This document shows, piece after piece, positions 1 through 7,937 of a DNA stretch of 64,000 nucleotides. Positions within the stretch are counted from its first letter, which is position 1. Every line of letters begins with the position of its first letter. The notes beneath the pieces are model-generated. The model searched no databases and had not been told where the DNA came from. It worked only from the letters and a program-made list of their open reading frames with translations. The position numbers and the translations under genes are program-made. The stretch is from Gemmatimonadaceae bacterium (GTDB taxonomy: Bacteria; Gemmatimonadota; Gemmatimonadetes; Gemmatimonadales; Gemmatimonadaceae): positions 62,001-126,000 of the forward strand of contig DASYSS010000057.1 in assembly GCA_036003045.1 (NCBI GenBank), given 5' to 3'.

Positions 1-1
1 C

Positions 2-964
2 ATCCGCCAAGGCCCGCGATCCGGCGGCACGTCGTTCGTGCTCCTGCACCACCTCATCGGCGCGCGAGCGGGCTCGGTTGGCGCGCGGCCGTGGTGGCGT
101 GACGGGCCGGATGCGTTCATCAGCGCGGTCGCCGACGTCGCACGCGGCAACGACGTTGCCGTCCGCACCGGTGCCGGCGCCGCCACGATCGTCGTGCGCG
201 ACGACGTCGTCACGGGCGTCGTCCTCGACACCGGCGAGGAGATCTCGGCACCGATCGTCGTTTCGACGGCCGATCCGGTGCTCACGTTGCTCGGCTTGGT
301 CGATCCGGTCTGGCTCGATCCCGAATTTCTCCACGCGGTGCGGAACATCAAGCTCCGCGGATGCACTGCGTTCGTGCGTTTCGCCCTCGACCGCCTGCCC
401 GACGTGTCGGGCTTCGACGATTCAACGTCGGCGCTCACCAGCACGATGAGCTTGACGCCGTCGCTCGATGCGCTCGAGCGCGCGTACGACGCGGCGAAGT
501 ACGGCGGCGTTTGCGGCGAGCCGCACATCGAGATCACGGCGCCGACGACGCGCTGGCCGTCGCTCGCTCCCGCCGGACAGCACGTGCTCCTCGCCCGAGT
601 GCACTACGCGCCGTATCAGTTGCGTGATGGTGCGGTGTGGGATGATACGCGTTCGTGCGAGCTCGGCGAGACCGTGATGGGGGCGATCGGCCGCGTCATG
701 CCGGGCTTCGCCGACGCGGTGCTGCATCGAGAGGTCCTCACGCCGCCCGATATCGAGACGCGCTTCGGCGTCACGCACGGCGCGATGACGCACGGCGAGA
801 TGACGCTCGATCAAATTTTGTTCATGCGCCCGGTACCCGGTTGGGGACGCTACTCCATGCCCATCGACGGCCTCTATCTGGCCGGATCCGGGGCGCATCC
901 CGGCCCGGGCGTCCTCGGCGGGGCGGGATGGTTGGCGGCGAAACGGATCCTGAGGGGCAAATGA
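2..964 (+). CDS. Phytoene-desaturase-like FAD oxidoreductase, C-terminal part
   Basis: The gene enters from outside the window; its frame is open from base 2, so only about the last 320 residues are visible and the N-terminal Rossmann FAD motif is missing. The end reads GLYLAGSGAHPGPGVLGGAG, which matches the C-terminal flavin-contact segment of phytoene desaturase/amine-oxidase-type dehydrogenases, and the middle carries an STADP segment typical of the same family. It overlaps the next gene by an ATGA junction, so the two are almost certainly translated together with the Rieske oxygenase. The substrate (carotenoid or another polyprenoid or aromatic) cannot be told from this part. Confidence 0.8.
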   Translation: MRQGPRSGGTSFVLLHHLIGARAGSVGARPWWRDGPDAFISAVADVARGNDVAVRTGAGAATIVVRDDVVTGVVLDTGEEISAPIVVSTADPVLTLLGLVDPVWLDPEFLHAVRNIKLRGCTAFVRFALDRLPDVSGFDDSTSALTSTMSLTPSLDALERAYDAAKYGGVCGEPHIEITAPTTRWPSLAPAGQHVLLARVHYAPYQLRDGAVWDDTRSCELGETVMGAIGRVMPGFADAVLHREVLTPPDIETRFGVTHGAMTHGEMTLDQILFMRPVPGWGRYSMPIDGLYLAGSGAHPGPGVLGGAGWLAAKRILRGK

Positions 965-2079
965 CCACGTATCACCGTACGGTCGAAGCGTACAAGCAGG
1001 GCGCGCATACGATGCCGCGCGAGTATTACACGTCGCCCGACGTCCTCGTCGAGGAGCGCGAGCGTATTTTCGCGCGCCACTGGAACTGCGTCGGCCGAGC
1101 GAGCCGAATCGCGCGGCCGGGTGATTACATCGTGCGCACTGTCGCCGGAGAATCGCTGATCGTCCTTCGCGATCGCGACGGCGAGCTGCGCGCGTTCTTC
1201 AACGTCTGCCGGCACCGTGGTACCCAGATCTGCCGCGAAGCGTCGGGTCAGTTCTCCGAGACGATCCAGTGCCCGTACCATGCGTGGACCTATACGACCG
1301 ATGGACGGCTCATCGGCGCGCCGCATATGCACGAGGTCGAGGGATTCGACAAGCGCGATTTTCCGCTGCACGCGGCGGCCGTGGCTGAATACGGGGGCTT
1401 TCTGTTCGTGAACGTCAGCGACGAACCGCAGCCCTTCGACCAATATTTTGCGCCGATGATGCCTCGGCTCTCGCGCTTTGGTCTCTCCGATCTCGAGGTC
1501 GGTCACAGCGTACGCTACGAGGTGCAGGCGAACTGGAAGCTCGTCTTCCAGAATTACTCGGAGTGCCTGCACTGTCCGATGATTCACCCTGAGTTGTCGG
1601 TCGTCCTGCCGTACCAGAGCGGGGCCAACGATCTGATCGATGGACCGTTCCTCGGCGGATACATGGAAATCAGCGCGCCGCACGAGAGCGCGACACTCAG
1701 CGGCCGAGCCTGCGGACGACCGGTGGCTCCCGCGCTGCCCGAGGCCGATCGGCATCGCGCGTTCTACTACACGCTCATGCCCAACCTGATGCTGAGCATC
1801 CATCCGGACTACGTGAACTACTATCTGCTCACGCCCGACGGTGTCGATCGGACGATCGTCGAATCGGAGTGGATGTTTTCACCGGAGAACAGGCACGACC
1901 CGGACTTCAATCCGGCCGACGCGGTCGCATTTTGGGACGTGACCAACCGGCAGGATTGGGACATCGTCGCCTGGAGTCAAAGGGGAATCGGCTCGCGCCG
2001 ATACGCGCCCGGTCCATATTCGCCACGCGAGAGCATTCCCGCGGCGTGGGATCGTGAGTACCTGCGGTTGATGACGTAG
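961..2079 (+). CDS. Rieske non-heme iron ring-hydroxylating oxygenase, alpha-type subunit
   Basis: The 372-residue protein carries a Rieske [2Fe-2S] motif, Cys83-x-His85 and Cys104-x2-His107, followed by a catalytic domain with the mononuclear iron facial triad His204, His209 and probably Asp333 (NRQDW segment). Proteins of this family use electrons from a separate reductase to insert oxygen into aromatic rings, quaternary amines or lipids. No reductase or beta subunit is adjacent, so it probably forms an alpha-only oligomer. The ATG at 961 sits in the ATGA overlap with the upstream flavoprotein, which points to one operon and a joint oxidative pathway. A short GGACCG/CGGTCC inverted repeat follows the stop codon near 2080-2100. 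Confidence 0.88.
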   Translation: MTTYHRTVEAYKQGAHTMPREYYTSPDVLVEERERIFARHWNCVGRASRIARPGDYIVRTVAGESLIVLRDRDGELRAFFNVCRHRGTQICREASGQFSETIQCPYHAWTYTTDGRLIGAPHMHEVEGFDKRDFPLHAAAVAEYGGFLFVNVSDEPQPFDQYFAPMMPRLSRFGLSDLEVGHSVRYEVQANWKLVFQNYSECLHCPMIHPELSVVLPYQSGANDLIDGPFLGGYMEISAPHESATLSGRACGRPVAPALPEADRHRAFYYTLMPNLMLSIHPDYVNYYLLTPDGVDRTIVESEWMFSPENRHDPDFNPADAVAFWDVTNRQDWDIVAWSQRGIGSRRYAPGPYSPRESIPAAWDREYLRLMT

Positions 2080-2174
2080 GGACCGCCGGGTCGCCGGTCC
2101 ACCGGCTGAAACCCGGGCGAACGGAGTGCGTACGACCTCGGGGGCAGGTCGCGCTCACTCTCGCCGGGACCGAC

Positions 2175-4598
2175 ATGCAATCGCTGCTTCGCGACGTCCG
2201 CTACGGCCTTCGATCGCTGTTGAAAGCTCCGGGTCTCACCGCCGTCGCCGTCCTCGCGCTGACGCTCGGCATCGGGCTCACGACGACGATGTTCAGCATC
2301 GTGTACGGCGCAATGCTCAGAGGGCTGCCGTACGCCGAGGGCGACCGCATCGTCACCCTTCGCCGGGAAAACCCGGCGCGCGGAATCAACCAGTCGGGAA
2401 TCTCGCTGCTCGATTTCGGCGACTACAAGGCGCAACAGCGGTCGTTCTCCGAGCTTGCGGCCGTGACGTCGGGGACGATCTTCGTGAGCGGCGACGAGAA
2501 AGCCGAGCGTTTCGACGGCGCCTGGATAACGTCCAACACGTTGTCGATGACCGGCGTGAAGCCGATTCTTGGACGGCACTTTCGCGCCGGCGAGGATACG
2601 CCGCAGGGCGAGAAGGTGGCGATTCTGGCGTACCGCATGTGGCACGACCGCTACGCGTCGGACGCGAACGTCATCGGACGCATCATCCGCGTGAACGGCG
2701 TGCCGACGACCGTGGTCGGCGTGATGCCCGAGCGGTTCGAGTTCCCGGAGAACGACCAGATCTGGCTCCCGATGCAAACGGATCCGAACGCGACCGATCG
2801 CGAACACAGCCCGCAGTACGAGGTCTTCGCAAAGCTGAAGCCGGGGGTGTCCCTCGATCAGGCAAACGTCGAGGTGGCGACGATCGCCAAGCGGCTTGCG
2901 GCCGCCTATCCGCAGGCCGACGAGGGATTCACGACCACCGCGCGAAACTTCATCGACAGCTACATCGGCAAAGAGCCGCGCCAACTGCTCTGGACGATGC
3001 TCGCGGCGGTCTTCTTCGTGCTGCTCATCGCGTGCGCCAACGTGGCGAATCTTTTGCTCGACCGCGCGGCGCATCGCACGAAAGAAGTCGGCGTGCGCAC
3101 CGCGCTCGGCGCTTCGCGCGGCGCCGTCGTCCGCCAGTTCCTGGCCGAGTCGCTGGTGCTGTCGCTGGCGGCCACCGGTTTCGGCGTCGCCGTCGCGTAT
3201 TTCGGCGTGGACGGATTCAACCGAGCCCTCGCCGCGACGACGCAGGTGCCATCCTTCATCGACATCCGTCTGCATCCGCAGGTCCTGCTGTTCACGATCG
3301 GCGTCGCGGCGCTCACGACGCTCGCCGCCGGCGCCATCCCGGCCTATCAATCGTCGCGCGCGGACATCAACGAGATCCTCAAGGACGATTCCCGCGGCGC
3401 ATCGAGCTTCCGCATCGGCCGCATCAGCAAAGGGCTCGTGATTTTCGAGATCGCGCTGTCGTGCGGGCTGCTCGTCGCCGCGGGCCTCATGATCAAGAGC
3501 GTCGCGCAGTTGCGGAATCTCGATCCCGGGTTCACGACGAAGGACGTGCTGACCGCTCGCGTCGGCTTCCCCGCCGCCTACACCGACACGATCGCGCAGT
3601 GGCGCTTCTTCGACGACGTGCAGCAAAGAGTCGCGGCGTTGCCGGGCGTCGTCTCCGCCTCGGTGAGCTCGGGACTTCCGGCCACGAGACAGGGCTTTGG
3701 AGGCGCGACGTTCGGCCTCGAGGGACAGAGCTACCTCAAAGACAAGGATTATCCGAACGCGCGTTGGTTGTCGGTGACACCCGACTTCTTCAACACGGTG
3801 AAGGCGCCGGTCCTCGACGGCCGCGCGTTCACGATCAGCGACCGCCCCGGCGAGCTTCCTGTTGCGATCGTCAATCGCGAGTTCGTCTCGAAGTTCTTCA
3901 AGAACCAGAGCCCGATCGGCAAACGCATTCGCATCGGAAACTCGACCAGCAAGCAGCCGTGGCTCACCGTCGTGGGTGTCGTCGGCAACATGTTCACCGG
4001 CGACAACGAGCGCCCGATCGTGCCGGCGATCTACCAACCGTTCGCTCAGTCGCGCCAGAATTTCGCCTGGATCTCGCTGCGCACGTCGGGCCCACCGACG
4101 TCGCTCGCCCCGTCGCTCCGCCAAACCGTTGCGTCGGTCAACCCGGACATTCCGCTCTATTGGGTGGACACGTACGAGCACCAGATCGCGCAGCAAGTAT
4201 GGTTCGTCCGCGTGTTCGGGACGATGTTCATGATCTTCGGGTTCGTCGCGCTCTTCCTGGCGTCGGTCGGCCTGTACGCGGTGATGTCGTTCTCGGTGAG
4301 CCGCAGAATCCGCGAAGTCGGTATCCGCATGGCCCTCGGCGCGCGCGCGCGCGACGTCGTGCGCATGATCTTCCGCCAAGGCCTCGTCCAGCTCGTCGTC
4401 GGCATGTCGCTCGGCCTGCTGTTCGCGACCGGGATGGGCCAGCTGCTCAAGGCCATTCTCTTCCAGGTTCAGCCGCGCGACCCGTCGATCTTCGTGGGTG
4501 TCGCGGTCGTGCTGACCCTGGTCGGCTTGATCGCGTGTCTGGTCCCCGCGCTACGCGCGACGCGGGTGGACCCGCTCGTCGCGTTGCGAAGCGAGTAG
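2175..4598 (+). CDS. ADOP-type (MacB/FtsX-like) ABC transporter permease
   Basis: This 807-residue membrane protein has two MacB periplasmic-core/FtsX repeats: an N-terminal helix (about residues 20-45), a periplasmic domain, an FtsX helical bundle (about 270-400), a second periplasmic domain (about 440-640) and a C-terminal FtsX bundle (about 680-800). The opening segment (LLRDVRYGLRSLLKAPG) is characteristic of the duplicated orphan permeases (ADOP) that are abundant in Acidobacteriota and Gemmatimonadota. They are thought to export substrates or move lipoproteins, with an ATPase encoded elsewhere; none is beside this gene. The ATG at 2175 is a good start. The tRNA-Asn unit begins 10 bases after its stop. 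Confidence 0.92.
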   Translation: MQSLLRDVRYGLRSLLKAPGLTAVAVLALTLGIGLTTTMFSIVYGAMLRGLPYAEGDRIVTLRRENPARGINQSGISLLDFGDYKAQQRSFSELAAVTSGTIFVSGDEKAERFDGAWITSNTLSMTGVKPILGRHFRAGEDTPQGEKVAILAYRMWHDRYASDANVIGRIIRVNGVPTTVVGVMPERFEFPENDQIWLPMQTDPNATDREHSPQYEVFAKLKPGVSLDQANVEVATIAKRLAAAYPQADEGFTTTARNFIDSYIGKEPRQLLWTMLAAVFFVLLIACANVANLLLDRAAHRTKEVGVRTALGASRGAVVRQFLAESLVLSLAATGFGVAVAYFGVDGFNRALAATTQVPSFIDIRLHPQVLLFTIGVAALTTLAAGAIPAYQSSRADINEILKDDSRGASSFRIGRISKGLVIFEIALSCGLLVAAGLMIKSVAQLRNLDPGFTTKDVLTARVGFPAAYTDTIAQWRFFDDVQQRVAALPGVVSASVSSGLPATRQGFGGATFGLEGQSYLKDKDYPNARWLSVTPDFFNTVKAPVLDGRAFTISDRPGELPVAIVNREFVSKFFKNQSPIGKRIRIGNSTSKQPWLTVVGVVGNMFTGDNERPIVPAIYQPFAQSRQNFAWISLRTSGPPTSLAPSLRQTVASVNPDIPLYWVDTYEHQIAQQVWFVRVFGTMFMIFGFVALFLASVGLYAVMSFSVSRRIREVGIRMALGARARDVVRMIFRQGLVQLVVGMSLGLLFATGMGQLLKAILFQVQPRDPSIFVGVAVVLTLVGLIACLVPALRATRVDPLVALRSE

Positions 4599-4608
4599 CA
4601 CGATGGCG

Positions 4609-4637
4609 TTGACCGCGCGTGCGACGGTATCTAGCTT
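4609..4637 (+). promoter_or_regulatory. Predicted sigma-70 promoter of the tRNA-Asn leader transcript
   Basis: A TTGACC -35 element (4609-4614) is separated by 17 bases from a TAGCTT -10 element of the TANNNT type (4632-4637). The expected +1 falls at 4644-4645, on or next to the A of the leader ORF start codon, so the message would be leaderless. The 100 bases between the attenuator and the tRNA contain no TA dinucleotide, so they cannot hold a TANNNT -10 box. This makes the present promoter the best source of tRNA-Asn transcription. Confidence 0.6.
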
Positions 4638-4644
4638 GCTTCGC

Positions 4645-4710
4645 ATGGCAAACGGCGCACTGAACCGCAATCGCTCCAATAATCGGAACTCCAACCGGAA
4701 CTCTGGTTAG
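4645..4710 (+). CDS. Asn-rich 21-residue leader peptide upstream of tRNA-Asn
   Basis: An ATG 7 bases after a TANNNT box opens a 21-codon ORF ending in TAG at 4708-4710. Eight codons are Asn (positions 3, 7, 9, 12, 13, 15, 17, 19), four Arg (8, 10, 14, 18) and three Ser (11, 16, 20). Such a run of one codon type immediately before a rho-independent terminator is the hallmark of ribosome-mediated attenuation leaders (his, trp, leu, phe type). The amino acid matches the anticodon of the tRNA gene that follows. The ORF is too short to be a functional enzyme and no Shine-Dalgarno sequence is visible, which fits leaderless initiation. The product is presumably a disposable sensor of charged Asn-tRNA. 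Confidence 0.75.
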   Translation: MANGALNRNRSNNRNSNRNSG

Positions 4711-4771
4711 GGCGCACTCGGCTGTTCAGTGATCGAGAGGCCCGCCAGAAGTCGACATGGCGGGCCTTTTC
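4693..4771 (+). promoter_or_regulatory. Asn-codon attenuator with mutually exclusive hairpins
   Basis: Three pairings compete. A pause hairpin joins AACCGG (4693-4698) to CTGGTT (4703-4708), covering the last Asn codons and the stop. An antiterminator joins TCTGG (4702-4706) plus GGGC (4710-4713) to GCCC (4740-4743) plus CCAGA (4745-4749), nine pairs around a small internal loop. The terminator uses 4738-4747 with 4758-4767. The antiterminator and terminator share 4740-4747, so they cannot coexist. A ribosome stalled on the Asn codons would block the pause hairpin and favour the antiterminator, giving readthrough into tRNA-Asn. Pairings were worked out by eye; the mechanism is inferred by analogy with the trp and his leaders. 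Confidence 0.7.
4738..4771 (+). terminator. Rho-independent terminator of the attenuator
   Basis: A perfect 10-base-pair stem (AGGCCCGCCA with TGGCGGGCCT) closes a 10-base loop and runs into TTTC. It lies 28 bases after the leader stop codon and 100 bases before tRNA-Asn. Confidence 0.85.
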
Positions 4772-4871
4772 GTTGAGGTGGCAGTCTGTGGAAAGATGTG
4801 ACGTTGGAAGCCTCGGCGAGTCTGGACGATCGACAGGGTGGTGTTCGCCGCAAGACGTCAGTTGTCGTCGA

Positions 4872-4944
4872 TGGGGCGTAGGTCAATTGGCAGACCGTCT
4901 GACTGTTAATCAGAAAGTTGGTGGTTCGAGTCCACCCGCCCCAG
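4872..4944 (+). tRNA. tRNA-Asn (anticodon GUU)
   Basis: The 73-base sequence folds into a full cloverleaf: acceptor TGGGGCG with CGCCCCA, D stem GGTC/GACC, anticodon stem TCTGA/TCAGA with loop CTGTTAA (anticodon GTT at 4905-4907), five-base variable loop, T stem GGTGG/CCACC with a TTCGAGT loop, and discriminator G at 4944. No CCA is encoded. It is the only gene between two terminators and is preceded by an Asn-rich leader ORF. Confidence 0.98.
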
Positions 4945-4978
4945 TCAATAGAACATTTTTTGGATGGCACGGTTTGAG

Positions 4979-5015
4979 ACTGCCCGCTGACCCAATCGGC
5001 GGGCAGTTTGTTGTT
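4979..5015 (+). terminator. Terminator of the tRNA-Asn transcript
   Basis: A perfect 9-base-pair stem (ACTGCCCGC with GCGGGCAGT) with an 11-base loop is followed by a T-rich tail (TTGTTGTTTCTTC). It starts 35 bases after the tRNA and closes the unit before the next protein gene. Confidence 0.9.
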
Positions 5016-5132
5016 TCTTCATGACGATGATGTTCAGAGTAAAGCATACTGTGAAGTTTTTTGAATGGCCCGCCGACGTCGTGACCACTAAATTGCCGCG
5101 GAACCATCAAGCTGACCCGTGGAGGACATGGC

Positions 5133-5657
5133 GTGCCCGAATTGAGAACGAGGAGGCTGTTCCTGGTCGGGTTCGTCGGCTTTCTCTTCGCACAGTTCGC
5201 CATCGCCTTTTGGTGGTCCGAACCGTATCCCGCAGTGATCGAGCCGGGCTTCCTCGGGAGTCCGCCGACCACCGGCAGAGCGACCATTCGAGGCTATCGC
5301 GTGGTCGCCAGCGGGCCCGCCGACTCCGCGTTGGTGCTGGGGGCCGACACCTTTTTCGACCGCGTGCCGAGTTCGTATCTGATGTTCGACCTGCCGTTCC
5401 TGCTCGACTCCACGCCTCCGCCGTTTTCGGGCGTGCTTCAGGTTCGCGGCAAGTTGCTCCATCGCGCCAAGCTGCGATCGGATGCCGGCGTGCTCGAGTT
5501 CGATGCGTACGCCGAAGAGCGCTTGTCGGAGCTGACCGGGCGCGCCGACTGGGACAGCCTGCGCATTGAAGAAACGTTGCGCGACGTCGACGCCGAACGG
5601 TTGAATTACGTCGAGCCCCCGCGAGTGCATCGAAGCCGAGAGTTTCATCTCCGGTGA
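5133..5657 (+). CDS. Hypothetical membrane-anchored protein paired with HTTM protein
   Basis: This 174-residue protein has one hydrophobic N-terminal segment (about residues 9-27) followed by a soluble, probably periplasmic domain; I recognise no family. The GTG at 5133 is preceded by GGAGG at 5121-5125, which sets the start. It overlaps the following HTTM-domain gene by GTGA, so the two are translationally coupled. HTTM genes are often paired with small single-pass proteins of this kind, which suggests a two-component membrane complex, but no activity can be assigned. Confidence 0.7.
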   Translation: MPELRTRRLFLVGFVGFLFAQFAIAFWWSEPYPAVIEPGFLGSPPTTGRATIRGYRVVASGPADSALVLGADTFFDRVPSSYLMFDLPFLLDSTPPPFSGVLQVRGKLLHRAKLRSDAGVLEFDAYAEERLSELTGRADWDSLRIEETLRDVDAERLNYVEPPRVHRSREFHLR

Positions 5658-6823
5658 CGGCCGGGCTCTCGACCACGGGCGCTGCCGCCTCGCCCACGGC
5701 CGGCACCGCATCCGCCGGCGGACCTCTCGGCCGCGCGCAGTCCTGGCTCGACCACGAGTATTTCGTCAGCGACGAACAGCTCGGATTCCTCCGCGTGCTG
5801 TATTGCGCGTTCGTCTTGTTCGTGATCGGCCTTCCCACGTTCACGTGGATTGCGAAGACGCCGCAGCTGCTATTCGACCCGCCGCTCCTGAGCCCGGCCG
5901 ACCTGCTCTCGGGGTGGCCGTCGTACGGGTTCTTGTGGACGCTGAGTTTCGCGCTCGTCGTTTGCTTCTTGCTGTTGCTGCTCGGGTTTTTCGTGGCGAC
6001 CGTGTCGGTGTTGACCTCGGTACTGCTGATCGTCGGCTCGAATCTTCAGTTCTCGTTCGGCAAGATCGACCACCACATACTGCTCGCCCTCGGGCCGCTG
6101 GTGATGGCAGGATCGGGATGGGGAAATCGGTTCACGCTCGCGCGCGGCCGGGCGGCGCCAAATCGGTCGGGGGTCTGCCTCGGCCTATTCGCGATCGTCG
6201 TCGGCTTCGCGATGTTCACGGCGGGATTTCAGAAACTGGTCACCGGCTGGCTCGATCCCCGCACGCAGGCGAGCTACGGCCACTTGATTCAGAATTTCTA
6301 CGGCACCTCGAGTGGCGTGCTGCTGGCTCCGTTCGCGATGCACGTACGATCGAAGTTCGTGTGGGAAGGGCTTGACTGGGCGACTGTCGGCTTCGAACTG
6401 TTGTTCCTCGCTGCGGTGATTCGACGGACGTGGTTTCGCGCCTGGATCGTGCTCGCGGTGTTCTTTCACACCGGCACGCTCCTCGTGCTCGACATCGGCT
6501 TCGCGGTCAATTTTTCGGCGTATCTGTTGTTCGCCGACTGGCCGGTTCCGCGATTCAGATTGTCACGACGGAGCGCGTGGCTTGTCGCCGGCTGTGCGTG
6601 CGTCGTCGCGCTCTCGTTTTGGTGGCAGACCACCGCTCCGAACCAGCAGGTCCAGATGGGATCGTCGTTGGCGGGGTACGTCGTGAACCGGGCCGTTGGG
6701 CCGGCGAACGTGAACGGCACGACCGACGAGATCTTGCCCGACATCCTCGCTCTGCTCGCCGTGGCGGGGTTCCTGATTCGTCGCTCGCGGAATCCGGGAC
6801 CCGGCGTTATGGTCTCTGCATGA
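5654..6823 (+). CDS. HTTM-domain (vitamin K carboxylase-like) membrane protein
   Basis: The 389-residue protein has eight or more hydrophobic segments between residues 45 and 385 and resembles the HTTM family, the membrane module shared with vitamin-K-dependent gamma-carboxylase. The GTG start overlaps the stop of the upstream gene. Bacterial HTTM proteins mostly have no known reaction. The C-terminus is followed directly by a fragment related to the next lipoprotein gene, so the 3' end lies at a duplication breakpoint. Confidence 0.75.
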   Translation: MTAGLSTTGAAASPTAGTASAGGPLGRAQSWLDHEYFVSDEQLGFLRVLYCAFVLFVIGLPTFTWIAKTPQLLFDPPLLSPADLLSGWPSYGFLWTLSFALVVCFLLLLLGFFVATVSVLTSVLLIVGSNLQFSFGKIDHHILLALGPLVMAGSGWGNRFTLARGRAAPNRSGVCLGLFAIVVGFAMFTAGFQKLVTGWLDPRTQASYGHLIQNFYGTSSGVLLAPFAMHVRSKFVWEGLDWATVGFELLFLAAVIRRTWFRAWIVLAVFFHTGTLLVLDIGFAVNFSAYLLFADWPVPRFRLSRRSAWLVAGCACVVALSFWWQTTAPNQQVQMGSSLAGYVVNRAVGPANVNGTTDEILPDILALLAVAGFLIRRSRNPGPGVMVSA

Positions 6824-6964
6824 GACCGGAAAACCACCTGCGTGCGGTACACGACGGACTCAAAGGGCAACCAGGTGCGCGCGCAACAACAGACCGAAAC
6901 GACCGAACGCGAGGTGCCGATTACCGGCACTCTGCACCTCGAGACGGTCGCCCATCCCGACTGA
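6824..6964 (+). pseudogene. Remnant of a duplicated lipoprotein gene (C-terminal 46 codons)
   Basis: Reading in frame directly after the HTTM stop, codons 6824-6961 give a segment aligning with the last 45 or so residues of the intact lipoprotein gene that follows: RYTTDSKGNQV here against RYTTDRSGNQV there, then similar EREVP/ERQVP and TLHL/KLHL stretches, ending in TGA at 6962-6964. No start codon or N-terminal part survives. It is best explained as the tail of a tandem paralogue whose front was lost. Confidence 0.7.
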
Positions 6965-6999
6965 CGCCCGTGGGAGGGCGCACTGAATACCCGCCGCTC

Positions 7000-7458
7000 A
7001 TGAGACTCCGTTTCTTCTTCCTCGCCGCGACGGCGCTCGGCGCCTGCACTCACCATGTCGTCAGCGCGCCCGCGGCATCGGTGCGCTTCGGCGTGTATCG
7101 ATTCGCGGAGCATCCCGACGGCATGAAGGACCCGATTCAGGGCCGCGTTCTCGTGAAGGAGGACACCGTGGTGGTCGAAGTGGAGTCGCGGTCGTGCCGC
7201 TACTTTCCGCAGAGCACGCGGCTGGACGTGTTCGTGTACGACTGCGGCGACGTCGGGCTGTCGTTCAACCGGCTCCAGCCGGTCGCGGGCGCCCAGTTTT
7301 CGACTCACAAGACGGTCCTCGACCGCTCGGTGAGCTGCATTCGCTACACGACCGACAGAAGCGGGAATCAAGTGTGCACACAGCAACACACCGAAAACGT
7401 CGAACGCCAGGTGCCGGTCTCCGGCAAGCTGCATCTGGCATATGTCGCGAATCCGTGA
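7000..7458 (+). CDS. Predicted lipoprotein of unknown function
   Basis: The 152-residue product starts with a lipoprotein signal (MRLRFFFLAATALGAC; lipobox cysteine at residue 16), so it should be anchored in the envelope. The rest is a small beta-rich domain with several cysteines, and I do not recognise the family. A C-terminal duplicate fragment of the same gene lies just upstream, showing that the gene was once tandemly duplicated. It converges with the DUF486 gene. Confidence 0.7.
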   Translation: MRLRFFFLAATALGACTHHVVSAPAASVRFGVYRFAEHPDGMKDPIQGRVLVKEDTVVVEVESRSCRYFPQSTRLDVFVYDCGDVGLSFNRLQPVAGAQFSTHKTVLDRSVSCIRYTTDRSGNQVCTQQHTENVERQVPVSGKLHLAYVANP

Positions 7459-7467
7459 GTTTCGCCG

Positions 7468-7812
7468 CTAGCCGCGAAACATGAAGTAGACCGCGCCCAC
7501 CATGCACAGCCCCGCCCAGAGGAAATCGAGCTTGAGCGGCTGGCGCATGTAGAGCACGGCGAACGGCACGAACACGCCGAGCGTGATCACTTCCTGCATG
7601 ATCTTGAGCTGGCCGAGTGTCATCGCGCCGAAACCGATGCGGTTCGCCGGCACCTGAAGAGTGTACTCGAAAAAGGCGATTCCCCAGCTGGCGACGATTG
7701 CCACGAGCAGAGGACGGCTGCCCAGGTTCTTGAGGTGGGCGTACCAGGCAAACGTCATGAACACGTTGGAACCGACGAGCAAGAGCGCGCTGCGGGCGAT
7801 CGTGGGATTCAT
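7468..7812 (-). CDS. DUF486 family small membrane protein (DMT-like)
   Basis: This 114-residue protein has four hydrophobic helices and the family's N-terminal layout, including NVFMTFAWYAHLKN. DUF486 proteins resemble half-size drug/metabolite transporters and probably work as dimers in the inner membrane; no substrate is known. The ATG at 7812 is the natural start. It is divergent from the serine hydrolase gene. Confidence 0.88.
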   Translation of the reverse strand: MNPTIARSALLLVGSNVFMTFAWYAHLKNLGSRPLLVAIVASWGIAFFEYTLQVPANRIGFGAMTLGQLKIMQEVITLGVFVPFAVLYMRQPLKLDFLWAGLCMVGAVYFMFRG

Positions 7813-7937
7813 CGAAGGGTGTGCTGGTCGCGGTAGAAGTCGCGCCTGAAAGATCGAGCGTCGCGCGGATGCACGCCATTCCGGCTACACTTCAATGTCC
7901 CCACCCCCACACCCCCCACCCCGACGAGAGCTCGATC

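Noticed and set aside
2080-2100. GGACCG/CGGTCC repeat as a TTGGAC-type operator or terminator
   Set aside because: It lacks the TTGG/CCAA outer bases and is not followed by a T-run.
1977-4379. 800-codon open frame on the minus strand
   Set aside because: It is antisense to the ADOP permease, is rich in Arg, His and Asp as expected from complementing GC-rich codons, and shows no domain.
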